From positions 29,164,430-29,228,429 of the forward strand of contig OZ024896.1 of NCBI GenBank assembly GCA_964017195.1: 64,000 nt of DNA. The letters are read 5' to 3'. The notes under the pieces were generated by a model that saw only the letters and a program-made list of their open reading frames with translations, was not told the DNA's origin and ran no database searches. Below, in pieces: positions 49,320 to 61,912 of this stretch (the first letter of the stretch is position 1; the number at the start of each line of letters is the position of its first letter). The stretch comes from Siderastrea radians. Its lineage: Eukaryota; Cnidaria; Anthozoa; Scleractinia; Rhizangiidae. Both the position numbers and the translations under genes were made by a program.

Positions 49320-50530
49320 CTGAGGTCTCATGGTCAAAATTCCAAGCCAAAGGCTAATCTTAATCCCGCTGAACGCGAAGTACTTAAATCCCTAAAACGT
49401 GATACCAACGTTAACCTTACAAAGGCTGACAAAAGGAACTACAACTATAGTTAAAAACATTTAGGGTAAATTAAAGAATGTCAAGCTCAGCTAGATAACA
49501 GAGAACACTACAGTCCTCTTGTGAATCCTATGGTAGAGGAAACAATCCAAAGTGAAAGAGTTCAACAGCTTATTAGCGTACTATATCTGGGAAACCACAT
49601 AGATGAAATGACCAAAACATGGCTTTGTCAAACACAAAGATACACAAACCGACCCCAGTCGGGAGACCCATTGTATCAGAGAGTGATGGCCCAGTTGCAA
49701 CAAAGAAACTATCATCATGCGTTTATAAACTCCTTCAGCCTAGCCTATAGCACAACAACAGAACGGACTTCATCAATTTCTTAGAAAAACGAAGGTTCCA
49801 GAAAACACAATCCTCGTTTCCATGGACGTTACGAGCTTATGTACAAAATATACTGCAAGAGGAGGGAATAAACATGGTGTGCAACGCATAAAAAGCCTTC
49901 CACAAAATTGAACCTCCTATCCCTACTCGACTACGGCAAAGCGCGCTCAAACTTATCTTAGCGGAGAACTCCTTCCAATTTAATGGAGAAAACTACCTAC
50001 AAATACATGAAACTGCCATGGACACCAAAATGGCAGTTGCTATCGCTAATATTTTCATGGCTAAGGTAGAAACAGAGATCTTAAATCAAAGCACTTTAAC
50101 ACCGCTCGTCTAGAAATGATTCCATGACATCTTCTACCTCTGACACAACCAGAGAAGAGATTACACAGTTCAGTTCAACAAACACCATCAAACTATCAGA
50201 GGAGAGGCTCTAAGACTACTCAGAACTAAACGTTATTTGAACAGAGCACTTAAATAAAATGACCCTCTCAGAGGTTACTTTTAAAGACAGAAATCATTAA
50301 GCCTTCTGACAAAAACAAAACACGAAAAAAATCTTGCCCTTTGTAACGCAATATCCAGCAGTGCCGAACTTAAAACCAATACTCATGAACAGCTGGCATT
50401 TTGTAAAACAAAAAAACCATTGCTTAACAACATTTTCAAGGAACAGCCCCTAACATCGTACAAAAGAGGGCGTTCCCTTATACTCATGAGTCGAACAAAA
50501 CTCTAGAAAGGCTAAAACACGCCCATAGGA
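49320..50530 (+). pseudogene. decayed Penelope-like retroelement (reverse transcriptase remnant)
   Basis: Translated fragments in shifting frames match the reverse transcriptase of Penelope-like elements: NPAEREVLKSLKRDTNVNL and TKADK near 49365-49435, NTILVSMDVTSLCTK near 49806-49850, LILAENSFQFNGENYLQIH and TKMAVAIANIFMAK near 49950-50065, then EALRLLRT and SYKRGRS near 50200-50475. Many stops and frame changes show it is dead. A GIY-YIG endonuclease part was not identified. Flanking blocks at 49100-49250 and 50940-51055 share GGATACGGATTATT-like and GGATTATT motifs. Confidence 0.7.
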
Positions 50531-51430
50531 GTCGCGCAGGCCCATAACTCTTTTAAACACTACGAAGAGGATCACGTTTTAATGACACAAATCGCTTAAA
50601 TTTTAAAGCCATTTTAAAACTAAAACATGTGAGTGGGAGTCGCCCAGGCCCGTCACTCTTTTTAACAACACAGCCTCAGTAACCACCCCCATGTTACATC
50701 CGGGGTATGGAAATGTAACCCTTGACATACCTGACATATAGTACCTATGTAATAATAATAAAAAGAAGAATCAATTTATATAGCAATTTATGTAGCGTTT
50801 TCATAAGTTATAATTATTCATAAATTAAAAGCTTTCTTAAAAAGAAATGTTTTCAGTTGCTGTTTAAAAATGGCGAGGATGATACTTGTTTTTAATTATC
50901 ATTCATTTATTTATTATTCATTTGACACAAACTGGTAATTAGGGGTTACTATATGTAGATTGTTTTAGAATTTTATTTAGGGATATACTTGTTTAGAAAA
51001 TTGGGATACGGATTATTTCCAAATTTTACCCAGCATTATGGATTATTCAGACCCCCCCTAACAGGACTTCATTTACTCGTGGCTCTTCTTTTCCATATCT
51101 TGTTCTTTACTGTAATACTAGCAGCAAGGAAGAGATCAGCTTGTCTATTGATCCCTTTCAAGTTTACACATTTATTTAGAAAATACCTTTTAGTAAACGC
51201 CCCCTGGCTTTGATTGGTTGAAAACCGTGCTTCTATAATTCAACTAAAACATTTTGAATTTCCACTGGAAATTAAGGATTGACATTTATTATATTGGAAA
51301 ATTTTCAATGGGTTATTTTCTGAAGGGGTTGTTTTCTAAATCCGTGTTTCTATAGACTCAATAGAAATGTTTAGGATTACTCGAAAAAGCAGTGGAAAAG
51401 TGATACTCGACCCATTCAATAGGTGCGTGT
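50531..51430. other. spacer between retroelement remnant and the tandem units
   Basis: Contains two similar short segments (GGAGTCGCGCAGGCCCATAACTC at 50527 and GGAGTCGCCCAGGCCCGTCACTC at 50636), likely the retroelement 3' region, and at 51269-51300 a copy of ATTAAGGATTGACATTTATT also present at 47317. No gene. Confidence 0.45.
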
Positions 51431-54400
51431 TTCTGCAACAGTTTCCTGTGCTGCCCAAACTTCTGCTCATGTTTTCATCTGCTGCAAATACGTGAAGCTG
51501 ATTGGTTTAATGAGTGGTGTTGTGTATTAGCTGTTAGACGGGGTATGGCCTGGGGAAGTAATTTTTTTTTCTTTTCCGAAGTTTGTTTTCTTTTCTTCTT
51601 TTTTTTGTAAATAAGTCCAGAACTAATATAGTCTTTACATTTCCAATTGTAATTACTTAGTTATCTACTTAAACAGACTACTCGTCCGCGTTTCCTATGA
51701 GTGATAGTCAACTTGGCTGCGCTAGAAAACTCGGCCTAACCGTTACTTAGAGACACAAAAAGGTTTTCTGTTTCTCAAAAATCTCTGGCGAGCTATCTAG
51801 GAAGATCGAAGGGCCTCTGCTCGCAGGGTACAAGTACGGTTAAAATAACACGATTTTGTAACCATTGAATAAGAACGACAAGATCCATTTAGCTACCAAC
51901 ATGGTAATATATACGAAATGTAAGAATGGAAACGTCATTGGTTTATATACACAATAGCAACGACAGCCTCATAAAAGAAACTATTTATTTTATTACTATT
52001 TTTATTTTATTTTGGGTGGTAAAGGAGGGGAAGGATGGGGTATATGATAGTAAAAAAATGAAAAAGAACTGGTGATAATGGTTATATCTATTGGGATAAG
52101 ATTGTGACGAGAAGCAAACGTTGACTAAGGCTTAAGAGTAGTCTAATAGTATTAGTAGATATGTAAATGATTACAATCTAAATTATTTACTATTGCCAGG
52201 TTTTGCTTTGTTTGAATGACTAACCCAAATTGCGAAGGCGAAGAAAAATTGCAATTTGGTTAATTTTTTCTAAAATAAGATAGAAAGGGAATTCCATAAA
52301 AATCGTACCAGAATCAGTACTAACGAAGCTGATAACGTCACGAATCTATGTGATACAGTTGAGTAGTCGAAGTCGTAGGCGGGTCGATAACTTCTGGTGG
52401 CAGCCAGAGACGATCACTTGGTCCGTTTTGTTTTAAGGTTATTTTGATTCTTGCGTCCCTTTTGTTTTCCCAGCCTCCCCCAACCCCACCCCGTTGGCTC
52501 TATTCAGTTTTTATTTTGATATAGATACTTGTAACAGGTGTGACATATAATAAAAGGGCCTTTGCCTTAACTTCCTTACTGACGTTTAAGTGATCTATAA
52601 CACCATTGGACGCTTGCCGAATAAAAACCGGTCATTTGGTTCCTTACTGTAAGTCGGACATTTTGTTACCCTTGAATTTCAGATCTAAGCTAAAACACTC
52701 TCCGTTTATTTTGAAAATAAACAACATTGAAAGCGTGAAGTAATTTATTAACATTGTTTTTCTTGTTACCTAACTGGTGCCCGGCTCAACTGTCGTTTTT
52801 CACACCAGATTAAAAAATGTCGTGTTCACGAGATCGTCTTTGCTGAAGCGATGGGTTGGATACGTACATTGGTCGTATGCTTTTTCGTCCTTCAACTGTA
52901 AGTAAAGACTATAACCATCATCATCGTTATTACTTTTTGTTTCTACTTTCATTTTGGATGTTGATTTCGTGTAATTTCTAGAACACTTTCTAAGGCGACT
53001 AAGAAATCAATCCTTTAACGAAAACATATACATGTCGTCTTTTAGTGTTTTATTCTTTACAAAAATGTGGTAAAATACAAAAATCTGGCTTCTTCTGAAA
53101 ACTAAGGAATCTTTGTATTTGCTCCATAAAAATTCGTCTACGGGGCTCTCAACAGTTCAGTTTTGGTCTTAGTTTGGTTCTAGAAACCCGTCTTGGGTTA
53201 TTGTTTTCATAGCAAGAAAGGAAATTAAGAAATTTGTTCAATTAATCCTGTAAACTTTTATCAGTGCGAGCTTGTGTTCTGTACAGTTAAAAGCAACTTA
53301 AGCTGTTTCAAATCAAAATCCTGATACTGGAGAATTAAAAAACGAGCCTTTAATGGGATTCTGTCCCGTGACCTTGGCGATACCTGTGCATTGCTCCAAC
53401 AGCAAGCCCTAAACTCTTTATCAAAGCATAATGATCCTCTGTTGTGTAACAAAGCAAAATTGGAAAAATTTGTATAATGAACACTTGACAGTAACGAAAG
53501 AAACGAATAGTATTATTGGAAAGTATTATCATATTAGCTTTCATTTGAATGGTCATATTTTAGGATTCTGCTCACAAACTCAAAAGTTAGAGACACTAAC
53601 TCAAGTTGTTTACTTTAGAAGAAAATGGGCTAAATAACATTAAAACATTGGTGAGCCCCATAAACCATATTGCCATGACAGGTAACGCTGGGTTTAAGAT
53701 TTGGTTAAGTGATCTTTATTCTTTCATGATGAATTATGCATTAAATTACTTATCATGAAAAGTGGTAATCTGATTTTAATATCTATAACTGTTCTAAAAT
53801 TGATTAATTAAAGGAGTAACACAAAGTTTTTACCAGACAAATGTAAAAATACTTATTGAAAGCTCACGTACTTTAAGTTGGGGAAATATATTTTATCGTT
53901 GCTGGCCTTTATAAAGTCGTTTTACAACATGAACAAATGAGATTTGACGTCCTATTGAGCCGTCACCTTGTAACAAGCAGGTTAATCTTTGCAAGTTTGT
54001 AAATATTAGCGTCGATATAGCAAGGTCCATTATTTCGTAATATTAAACAATTTACTTTCGTTGTCTTAAAGTTTAGAGTGCCAGACAGCGAGAGAAAAAT
54101 CGCTTCTTTAGCGGACTTAATTTTAAATTTTTGAAAGAATTTCAACGTTAGAAGAATGCAATCACCTTTCTAGTTTCATCAGTTTTATCACATCTCGTTG
54201 TTTTTGTTTAAAAAATAGATGAGTAACTTAACATTACTAAGTAACAAGTTGTATTCTTATGTTTCAATCAAACTGCTACTTCAAGTGCTTTCTCCTCTTT
54301 CAAAGGGAGAAAAATTCCATGCAAATGAACTTTAGAAGTCAACCGGTGGCTTAGAGAGCTTTAGGACAAACAAGGGCCGATATAAAGCCGTGACTCAGGC

Positions 54401-54871
54401 TGTTGTTACAGAGGCATTTATTTACAATAAGAAAATTTAGTTACAGTCGGGTTTAAAATCTAACTTAATTAGTTTCTCAATCTCAGTTTAACTTATTAAA
54501 TTTCTAGCTTTATCATTAGTTCACAACCAGGTTGTCGCACTGAAATAATCCTGCTTTTTGCCTTCTAAGGAAATAACAAGCCAAGTGCTTTGGCGTTCAA
54601 AAGTTATCACTGCGAACCAAAGTCTTGCCCAAATCCAAATATAGTTATGAATTTAATAGACCGACTATTCTCGCTAATTTCGCTGTGTGGATGAATCCTT
54701 CGACTGTGCCGAATACTCAAATGAAAGTCATGGAAATGTGTACACGCTACTGTGTTTCCACTCAACAGTGAGGGTTTTCAGCTGGGTTTTGCTTTACTAC
54801 TTGCTTTATTGCCGTGTTAAAATAAAGTATGTGTTTCGTTATGTTATGTTATGTTATGTTATGTTATGTTA
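51431..54871. repeat. tandem unit A (about 3.44 kb) of a three-copy array
   Basis: It begins TCTGCAACAGTTTCCTGTG and ends in an AATAAAGTATGTG stretch plus (TTATG)n at 54836-54871. It carries a signal-peptide first exon at 52851-52897 and an old tRNA-SINE remnant at about 53340-53410. Apart from that exon no coding sequence was recognised. Units B and C follow in the same orientation. Confidence 0.9.
52851..52897 (+). CDS. signal-peptide first exon, copy A of Kunitz locus
   Basis: 47 coding bases: 15 codons (MGWIRTLVVCFFVLQ) plus two bases, ending CAACT|GTAAGT with an excellent donor in phase 2. A short basic N-region and a hydrophobic core make a signal peptide. No in-phase acceptor with a recognisable domain was found inside unit A, so its partner may be the exons at 62413 onward (about 9.5 kb downstream), or it may be a relic. 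Confidence 0.6.
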
Positions 54872-57800
54872 TGTCTGCAACAGTTTCCTGTGCCCGCCCA
54901 AACTTCTACTCATGTTTTCATCTGCTGCAAATACGCGAAGCTGATTGATTGAGTGGTGTTGTGTATTAGCTGTTAGACGCGGTCTGCCCTGGGGAAGTAA
55001 AATTTCTTTTCTTTTCTTTTCCGAAGTTTGTTTTCTTTTCTTTTTTTTTTTTTGGTAAATAAGTCCAAAACTAATGTTTATATTTCCAATTGCAATTACT
55101 TAGTTATCTACTAAAATAGACTACTCGTCCGCGTTTCCCATGAGTGATAGTCAACTTGGCTGCTCTCAGTGTCGACCTAACTGTTACCCAGAGACACAAA
55201 AAATGTTTTCTGTTTCTTAAAAATCTCTGGCGAGCTATCTAGGAACATCGAAGGGCCTCTGCTCGCAGGGTACAAGTACGGTTAAAATAACACGATTTTG
55301 TAACCATTGAATAAGAACGACAAGATCCATTTAGTTGCCAACATGGTAATATATACGAAATGTCGTAAGAACGGAAACGTCATTGGTTTATATACAAAAT
55401 AGCAACGACAGCTTCATAAAAGAAACGATTTATTTTGTTACTATTTTTTTTTTATTTTGGGAGGTAAAGGAGGGGAAGGATCGGTTATATGATAGTAAAA
55501 AAAGAACTGGTGATAATGGTTATGTCTGTTGGGATAAAATTGTTATTATTTAAATATTAGACGAGGACGAGAAGCAAACGTTGGCTAAGGCTTAAGAGTA
55601 GTCTAATAATCTTAGTAGATATCTAAATGATTACAATCTAAATTTAACTATATTTAGGTCGGGTTGACCAAACAAAAAAACAAAAAAAAAAATGAAAATC
55701 TTTTTCTTTGACCCTGTCGTTGACGAATAGACTGAGAACATTAGTAGATATCTTAATGATTACGATCTAAGTTAAACTATATTTAGGTTTGGTTGTCCAA
55801 AGAAATTAAAAAACTTTTTCTTTGACCTGGTCATTGGCGAATAGACTAAGAGCATTGAGCCCGACCGTGATGGGAGTCAATTTCAATTGTATTACTCTAC
55901 CAGGTTTTGCTTTGTTTGAATGACTAAGGCGAAGAAAAATTGCAATTCGGGACGTCCATCGTACCACCGTAACGTAACGTAACGCCGCGGATATATGTGA
56001 TGCAGAGAATCAAAGTCGTAGCTGGGTCGATAGTTCTGGATGCAGCCAGAGACGATCACTTGGTCCGTTTTGTTTTAAGATTATTTTGATTCTTGCGTCC
56101 CTTTTGTTTTTCCAGCCTCCCCCAACCCACCCCGTCAGCTCTATTCAGTTTTTATTTTGATATAGATACTTGTAACAGGTGAGACATGTAATAAAAGTGC
56201 CTTTGCTTTAACTTCCTTACTGGCGTTTAAGTGATCTATAACACCATTGGACGCTTGCCGAATAAAAACCGGTCATTTGGTTCCTTACTGTATGTCGGAC
56301 ATTTTGTTACCCTTGAATTTCGGATCTAAGCTAAAGCACTCTCCGTTTATTTTGAAAATAAACAACATTGAAAGCGTGAAGTAATTTATTAACATCGTTT
56401 TTCTTGTTTCCTAACTGGTGCCGGGCTCAATTGTCGTTTTCACACCAGATTAAACATGTCGTGTTCACGAGATCGTCTTTGCTGAAGCGATGGGTTGGAT
56501 GCGTACATTGGTCGTATGCTTTTTCGTCCTCCAACTGTAAGTAAAGATTTTAACCATCATCATCGTTATTACCTTTTGTTCCTTCTTTCATTTTGGATGT
56601 TGATTTCGTGCAATTTCTAGAACACTTTCTAAGGCGACTAAGATATCAATGCTTTAACGAAAACATATACATGTCGTCTTTTTGTGTTTTATTCTCTACG
56701 AAAATCTGGTAAAATACAAATCTGGCTTTTCCTGAAAGCCAAGGAATGTCTATAACGTTAGGTATTTGCTCCATAACATTTCGTCCTCTGGGCACTCAAC
56801 AGATCAGTTTTGGTTTTAGTTTGGTTCTAGAAACCCGTCTTGGGTTATTGTTTTCATAGCAAGAAAGGGAATTAAGAAATTTGTTCAATTAATTCTGTGA
56901 GCTTCTATCGGTGCGAGCTTGTGTTGTCAAAAGTTAGAGACACTAACTCAAGTTGTTTACTTTAGAAGAAACTGGGCTAAATAACATTAAAACATTGGTG
57001 AGCCCCATAAACCATATTGCCATGATAGGTGACGCTGGGTTTAAGATTTGGTTAAGTGATCTCTATTCTTTCATGATGAATTATGCATTAAATTACTAAT
57101 CATGAAAAGTATTAATCTGATTTTAATATCTATAACTGTTCTAAAATTGATTGATTAAAGGAGTAACACAAAGTTTTTACCAGACAAATGTAAAAATACT
57201 TATTGAAAGCTCACGTACTTTAAGTTGGGGAAATATATTTTATCGTTGCTGGCTTTTATAAAGTCGTTTTACAACATGAACAAATGAGATTTGACGTCCT
57301 GTTGAGCCATCACCTTGTAACAAACAGGTTAATCTTTGCAAGTTTGTAAATATTAGTGTCGATATAGCAAGGTCCATTATTTCGTAATATTAAACAATTT
57401 ACTTTCGTTTTCTTAAAGTTTAGAGTACCAGACAGCGAGAGAAAAATCACTTATTTAGTGGACTTAATTTTAAATTTTTGAAGGAATTTCAACGTTAGAA
57501 GAATGCAATCACCTTTCTAGTGTCATCAGCTTTATCACATCTCATTGTTTTTGTTGAAATAGATGAGAAACTTAACATTACTAAGTAACAAGTTGTATTC
57601 TTATTGTTCAATCAAACTGCAAATCAAATTCAATCAAATTCCATGCAAATGAACTTTAGAAGTCAACTGGTGGCTTAGGGGGCTTTGGGACAAACAAGGG
57701 CCGATATAAAGCCGTGATTCAGGCTGTTGTTACGGAGGCATTTATTTACAATAAGAAAATTTAGTTACAGTCGGGTTTAAAATCTAACTAAATTAGTTTC

Positions 57801-58261
57801 TCAATCTCAGTTTAACTTATTAAATTTCTAGCTTTATCATTAGTTCACAACCAGGTTGTCGCACTGAAATAATCCTGCTTTTTGCCTTCTAAGGAAATAA
57901 CAAGCCAAGTGCTTTGGCGTTCAAAAGTTATCACTGCGAACCAAAGTCTTGCCCAAATCCAAATATAGTTATGAATTTAATAGACCGACTATTCTTGCTA
58001 ATTTCGCTGTGTGGATGAATCCTTCGACTGTGCCGAATACTCAAATGAAAGTCATGGAAATGTGTACACGCTACTGTGTTTCCACTCAACAGTGAGGGTT
58101 TTCAGCTGGGTTTTGCTTTACTACTTGCTTTATTGCCGTGTTAAAATAAAGTATATGTTTCGTTATGTTATGTTATGTTATGTTCGTTATGTTATGTTAT
58201 GTTATGTTATGTTGTTATGTTGTGTTATGTTGTTATGTTATGTTATGTTATGTTATGTTAT
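54872..58261. repeat. tandem unit B (about 3.39 kb)
   Basis: Same order as unit A, ending in (TTATG)n at about 58158-58261. It lacks about 300 bp present in A and C (junction CTTGTGTTGTCAAAAG near 56934), including the SINE remnant. It has two copies of an internal repeat of about 120 bp near 55595-55855. Confidence 0.9.
56490..56536 (+). CDS. signal-peptide first exon, copy B of Kunitz locus
   Basis: Same 47-base exon as copy A with Met in place of Ile at codon 4 (MGWMRTLVVCFFVLQ) and the same CAACT|GTAAGT donor. Surrounding 5' flank (GTGTTCACGAGATCGTC) is conserved in all three copies. Confidence 0.6.
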
Positions 58262-61200
58262 GTCTGCAACAGTTTCCTGTGCCCGCCCAAACTTCTACTC
58301 ATGTTTTCATCTGCTGCAAATACGCGAAGCTGATTGGTTGAGTGGTGCTGTGTATTAGCTGTTAGACGCGGTCTGCCCTGGGGAAGTAAAATTTCTTTTC
58401 TTTTCTTTTCCGAAGTTTGTTTTCTTTCCGTTTTTTTTGTTTGTAAATAAGTCCAAAACTAATATGTTTACATTTCCAATTGCAATTACTTAGTTATCTA
58501 CTAAAACAGACTACTCGTCCGCGTTTCCTATGAGTGATAGTCAACTTGGCTGCGCTAGAAAGTCGACCTAACTGTTACCCAGAGACACAAAAAATGTTTT
58601 CTGTTTCTTAAAAATCTCTGGCGAGCTATCTAGGAACATCGAAGGGCCTCTGCTCGCAGGGTACAAGTACGGTTAAAATAACACGATTTTGTAACCATTG
58701 AATAAGAACGACAAGATCCATTTAGCTACCGACATGATAATATATACGAAATGTCGTAAGAAGGGAAACGTCATTGGTTTATATACAAAATAGCAACGAC
58801 AGCCTCATAAAAGAAACGATTTATTTTATTACTATTTTTTTATTTTTTATTTTGGGAGGTAAAGGAGGGGAAAGATGGGGTATATGATAGTAAAAAAAAA
58901 AGAACTATTGATAATGGTTATGTCTATTGGGATAAGATTGTTATTATTTAAATATTAGACGAGGACGAGAAGCAAACGTTGACTAAGGTATAAGAGTAGT
59001 CTAATAATCTTCGTAGATATCTAAATGATTACAATCTAAATTTAACTATATTTAGGTCGGGTTGACCAAACAAAAAAAAAAAAAAATGAAAAACTTTTAC
59101 TTTCACCCTGTCGTTGACGAATAGACTAATAATCTTAGTAGATATCTAAATGATTGCAATCTAAATTTAGCTATATTTAGGTCGGGTTGACCAAAACAAA
59201 AACAAAATGAAAAACGTTTACTTTCACCCTGTCGTTGACGAATAGGCTAATAACATTAGTAAAAATCTTAATGATTACAATCTAAATTAAACTATATTTA
59301 GGTTTGGTTGTCCAAAGAAATTGAAAAACTTTAACTTTCACCGGGTCGTTGGCGAATAGACTAAGAGCATTGAGCCAGACCGTGATGGGAGTCAATTTCA
59401 ATTGTATTACTCTACCAGGTTTTTTTTGTTTGAATGACTAAGGCGAAGAAAAATTGCAATTCGGGACGTTCATCGTACCACCGTAACGTAACGAAACGCC
59501 GCGAATCTATGTGATGCAGAGAATCGAAGTCGTAGCTGGGTCGATAACTTCTGGACGCAGCCAGAGACGATCACTTGGTCCGTTTTGTTTTAAGATTATT
59601 TTGATTCTTGCGTCCCTTTTGTTTTTCCAGCCTCCCCCAACCCACCCCGTCAGCTCTATTCAGTTTTTATTTTGATCTAGATACTTGTAACAGGTGAGAC
59701 ATGTAATAAAAGTGCCTTTGCTTTAACTTCCTTACTGGCGTTTAAGTGATCTATAACGCCATTGGACGCTTCACACCCGAACAAAAACCGGTCATTTGGT
59801 TCCTTATTGTATGTCGGACATTTTGTTACCCTTGAATTTCGGATCTAAGCTAAAACACTTTCAGTTTATTTCGAAAACAAACAACATCGAAAGCGTGAAG
59901 TAATTTATTAACATCGTTTTTCTTGATTCCTAATCGGTGCCGGGCTCAATTGTCGTTTTCACACCAGATTAAACATGTCGTGTTCACGAGATCGTCTTTG
60001 CTGAAGCGATGGGTTGGATGCGTACATTGGTCGTATGCTTTTTCGTCCTCCAACTGTAAGTAAAGATTTTAACCATCATCATGATCGTTATTACTTTTTG
60101 TTCCTTCTTTCATTTTAGATGTTGATTTCGTGCAATTTCTAGAACACTTTCTAAGGCGACTAAGATATCAATCCTTTAACGAAAACATATACATGTCGTC
60201 TTTTAGTGTTTTATTCTCTACGAAAATCTGGTAAAATACAAAAATCTGGCGTTTCGTGAAAGCCAAGGAATCTCTGTAACGTTAGGTATTTGCTCCATAA
60301 CATTTCGTCCTCTGGGCACTCAGCAGATCAGTTTTGGTCTTAGTTTGGTTCTAGAAACCCGTCTTGGGTTATTGTTTTCATAGCAAGAAAGGGAATTAAG
60401 GGATTTGATCAATTAATTCTGTGAGCTTCTATCGGTGCGAGCTTGTGTTCTCAGTATTGAAGAGCAACTTACGCTGTTTCAAATCAAAAGCCTGATACTG
60501 GAAAATAAAAAGAGGAGCCGTTAACGGGACTCTATCCTATGACCTTGATGGTACCTGTGCATTGCTCCAACAGCAAGCTTCACACTCTTTATCAAAGCAT
60601 AATGATCCTCTGTTGTGTAACAAAGCAGAATTGGAAAAATTGGTATAATGAACACTTGACAGTAACGAAAAAACGAATAGTATCATTGCAAAGTATTATC
60701 ATATTAGCTTTCATTTGAATGGTCATTTTTTAGGATTCTGCTCACAAACTCAAAAGTTAGCGACACTAACTCAAGTTGTTTACTTTAGAAGAAAATGGGC
60801 TAAATAACATTAAAACATCGGTGAGCCCCATATACCATATTGCCATGACAGGTAACGCTGGGTTTAAGATTTGGTTAAGTGATCTCTATTCTTTCATGAT
60901 GAATTATGCATTAAATTACTAATCATGAAAAGTATTAATCTGATTTTAATATCTATAACTGTTCTAAAATTGATTAATTAAAGGAGTAACACAAAGTTTT
61001 TACCAGACAAATGTAAAAATACTTATTGAAAGTTCACGTACTTTAAGTTGGGGAAATATATTTTATCGTTGCTGGCTTTTATAAAGTCGTTTTACAACAT
61101 GAACAAATGAGATTTGACGTCCTGTTGAGCCGTCACCTTGTAACAAACAGGTTAATCTTTGCAAGTTTGTAAATATTAGTGTCGATATAGCAAGGTCCTT

Positions 61201-61912
61201 AATTTCGTAATATTAAACAATTTACTTTCGTTGTCTTAAGGTTTAGAGTGCCAGACAGCGAGAGAAAAATCGCTTCTTTAGCGGACTTAATTCTAAATTT
61301 TTGAAAGAGTTTCAACGTTAGAAGAATGCAATCACCTTTCTAGTTTCATCAGTTTTATCACATCTCGTTGTTTATGTTAAAATAGATGAGAAAGTTAACA
61401 TTACTAAGTAACAAGTTGTATTTTTATGTTTCAATCAAACTGCTACTTCAAGTGCTTTCTCCTCTTTCAAAGACAGAGAAATTCCATGCAAATGAACTTT
61501 AGAAGTCAACTGGTGGCTTAGAGAGCTTTAGGACAAACAAGGGCCGATATAAAGCCGTGACTCAGGCTGTTGTTACAGAGGCATTTATTTACAATAAGAA
61601 AATTTAGTTACAGTCGGGTTTAAAATCTAACTTAATTAGTTTCTCAATCTCAGTTTAACTTATTAAATTTCTAGCTTTATCATTAGTTCACAACCAGGTT
61701 GTCGCACTGAAATAATCCTGCTTTTTGCCTTATAAGGAAGTAACAAGCCAAGTGCTTTGGCGTTCAAAAGTTATCACTGCGAACCAAAGTCTTGCCCAAA
61801 TCTAAATATAGTTATGAATTTAACAGACCAACTATTCTCGCTAATTTCGCTGTGTGGATGAATCCTTCGACTGTGCCGAATACTCAAATGAAAGTCATGG
61901 AAATGTTTACAC
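58262..61912. repeat. tandem unit C (about 3.65 kb)
   Basis: Third copy in the same orientation; three copies of the internal repeat of about 120 bp near 58995-59360. Homology ends near 61912, where the (TTATG)n end seen in A and B is replaced by unrelated sequence carrying a SINE. Confidence 0.9.
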
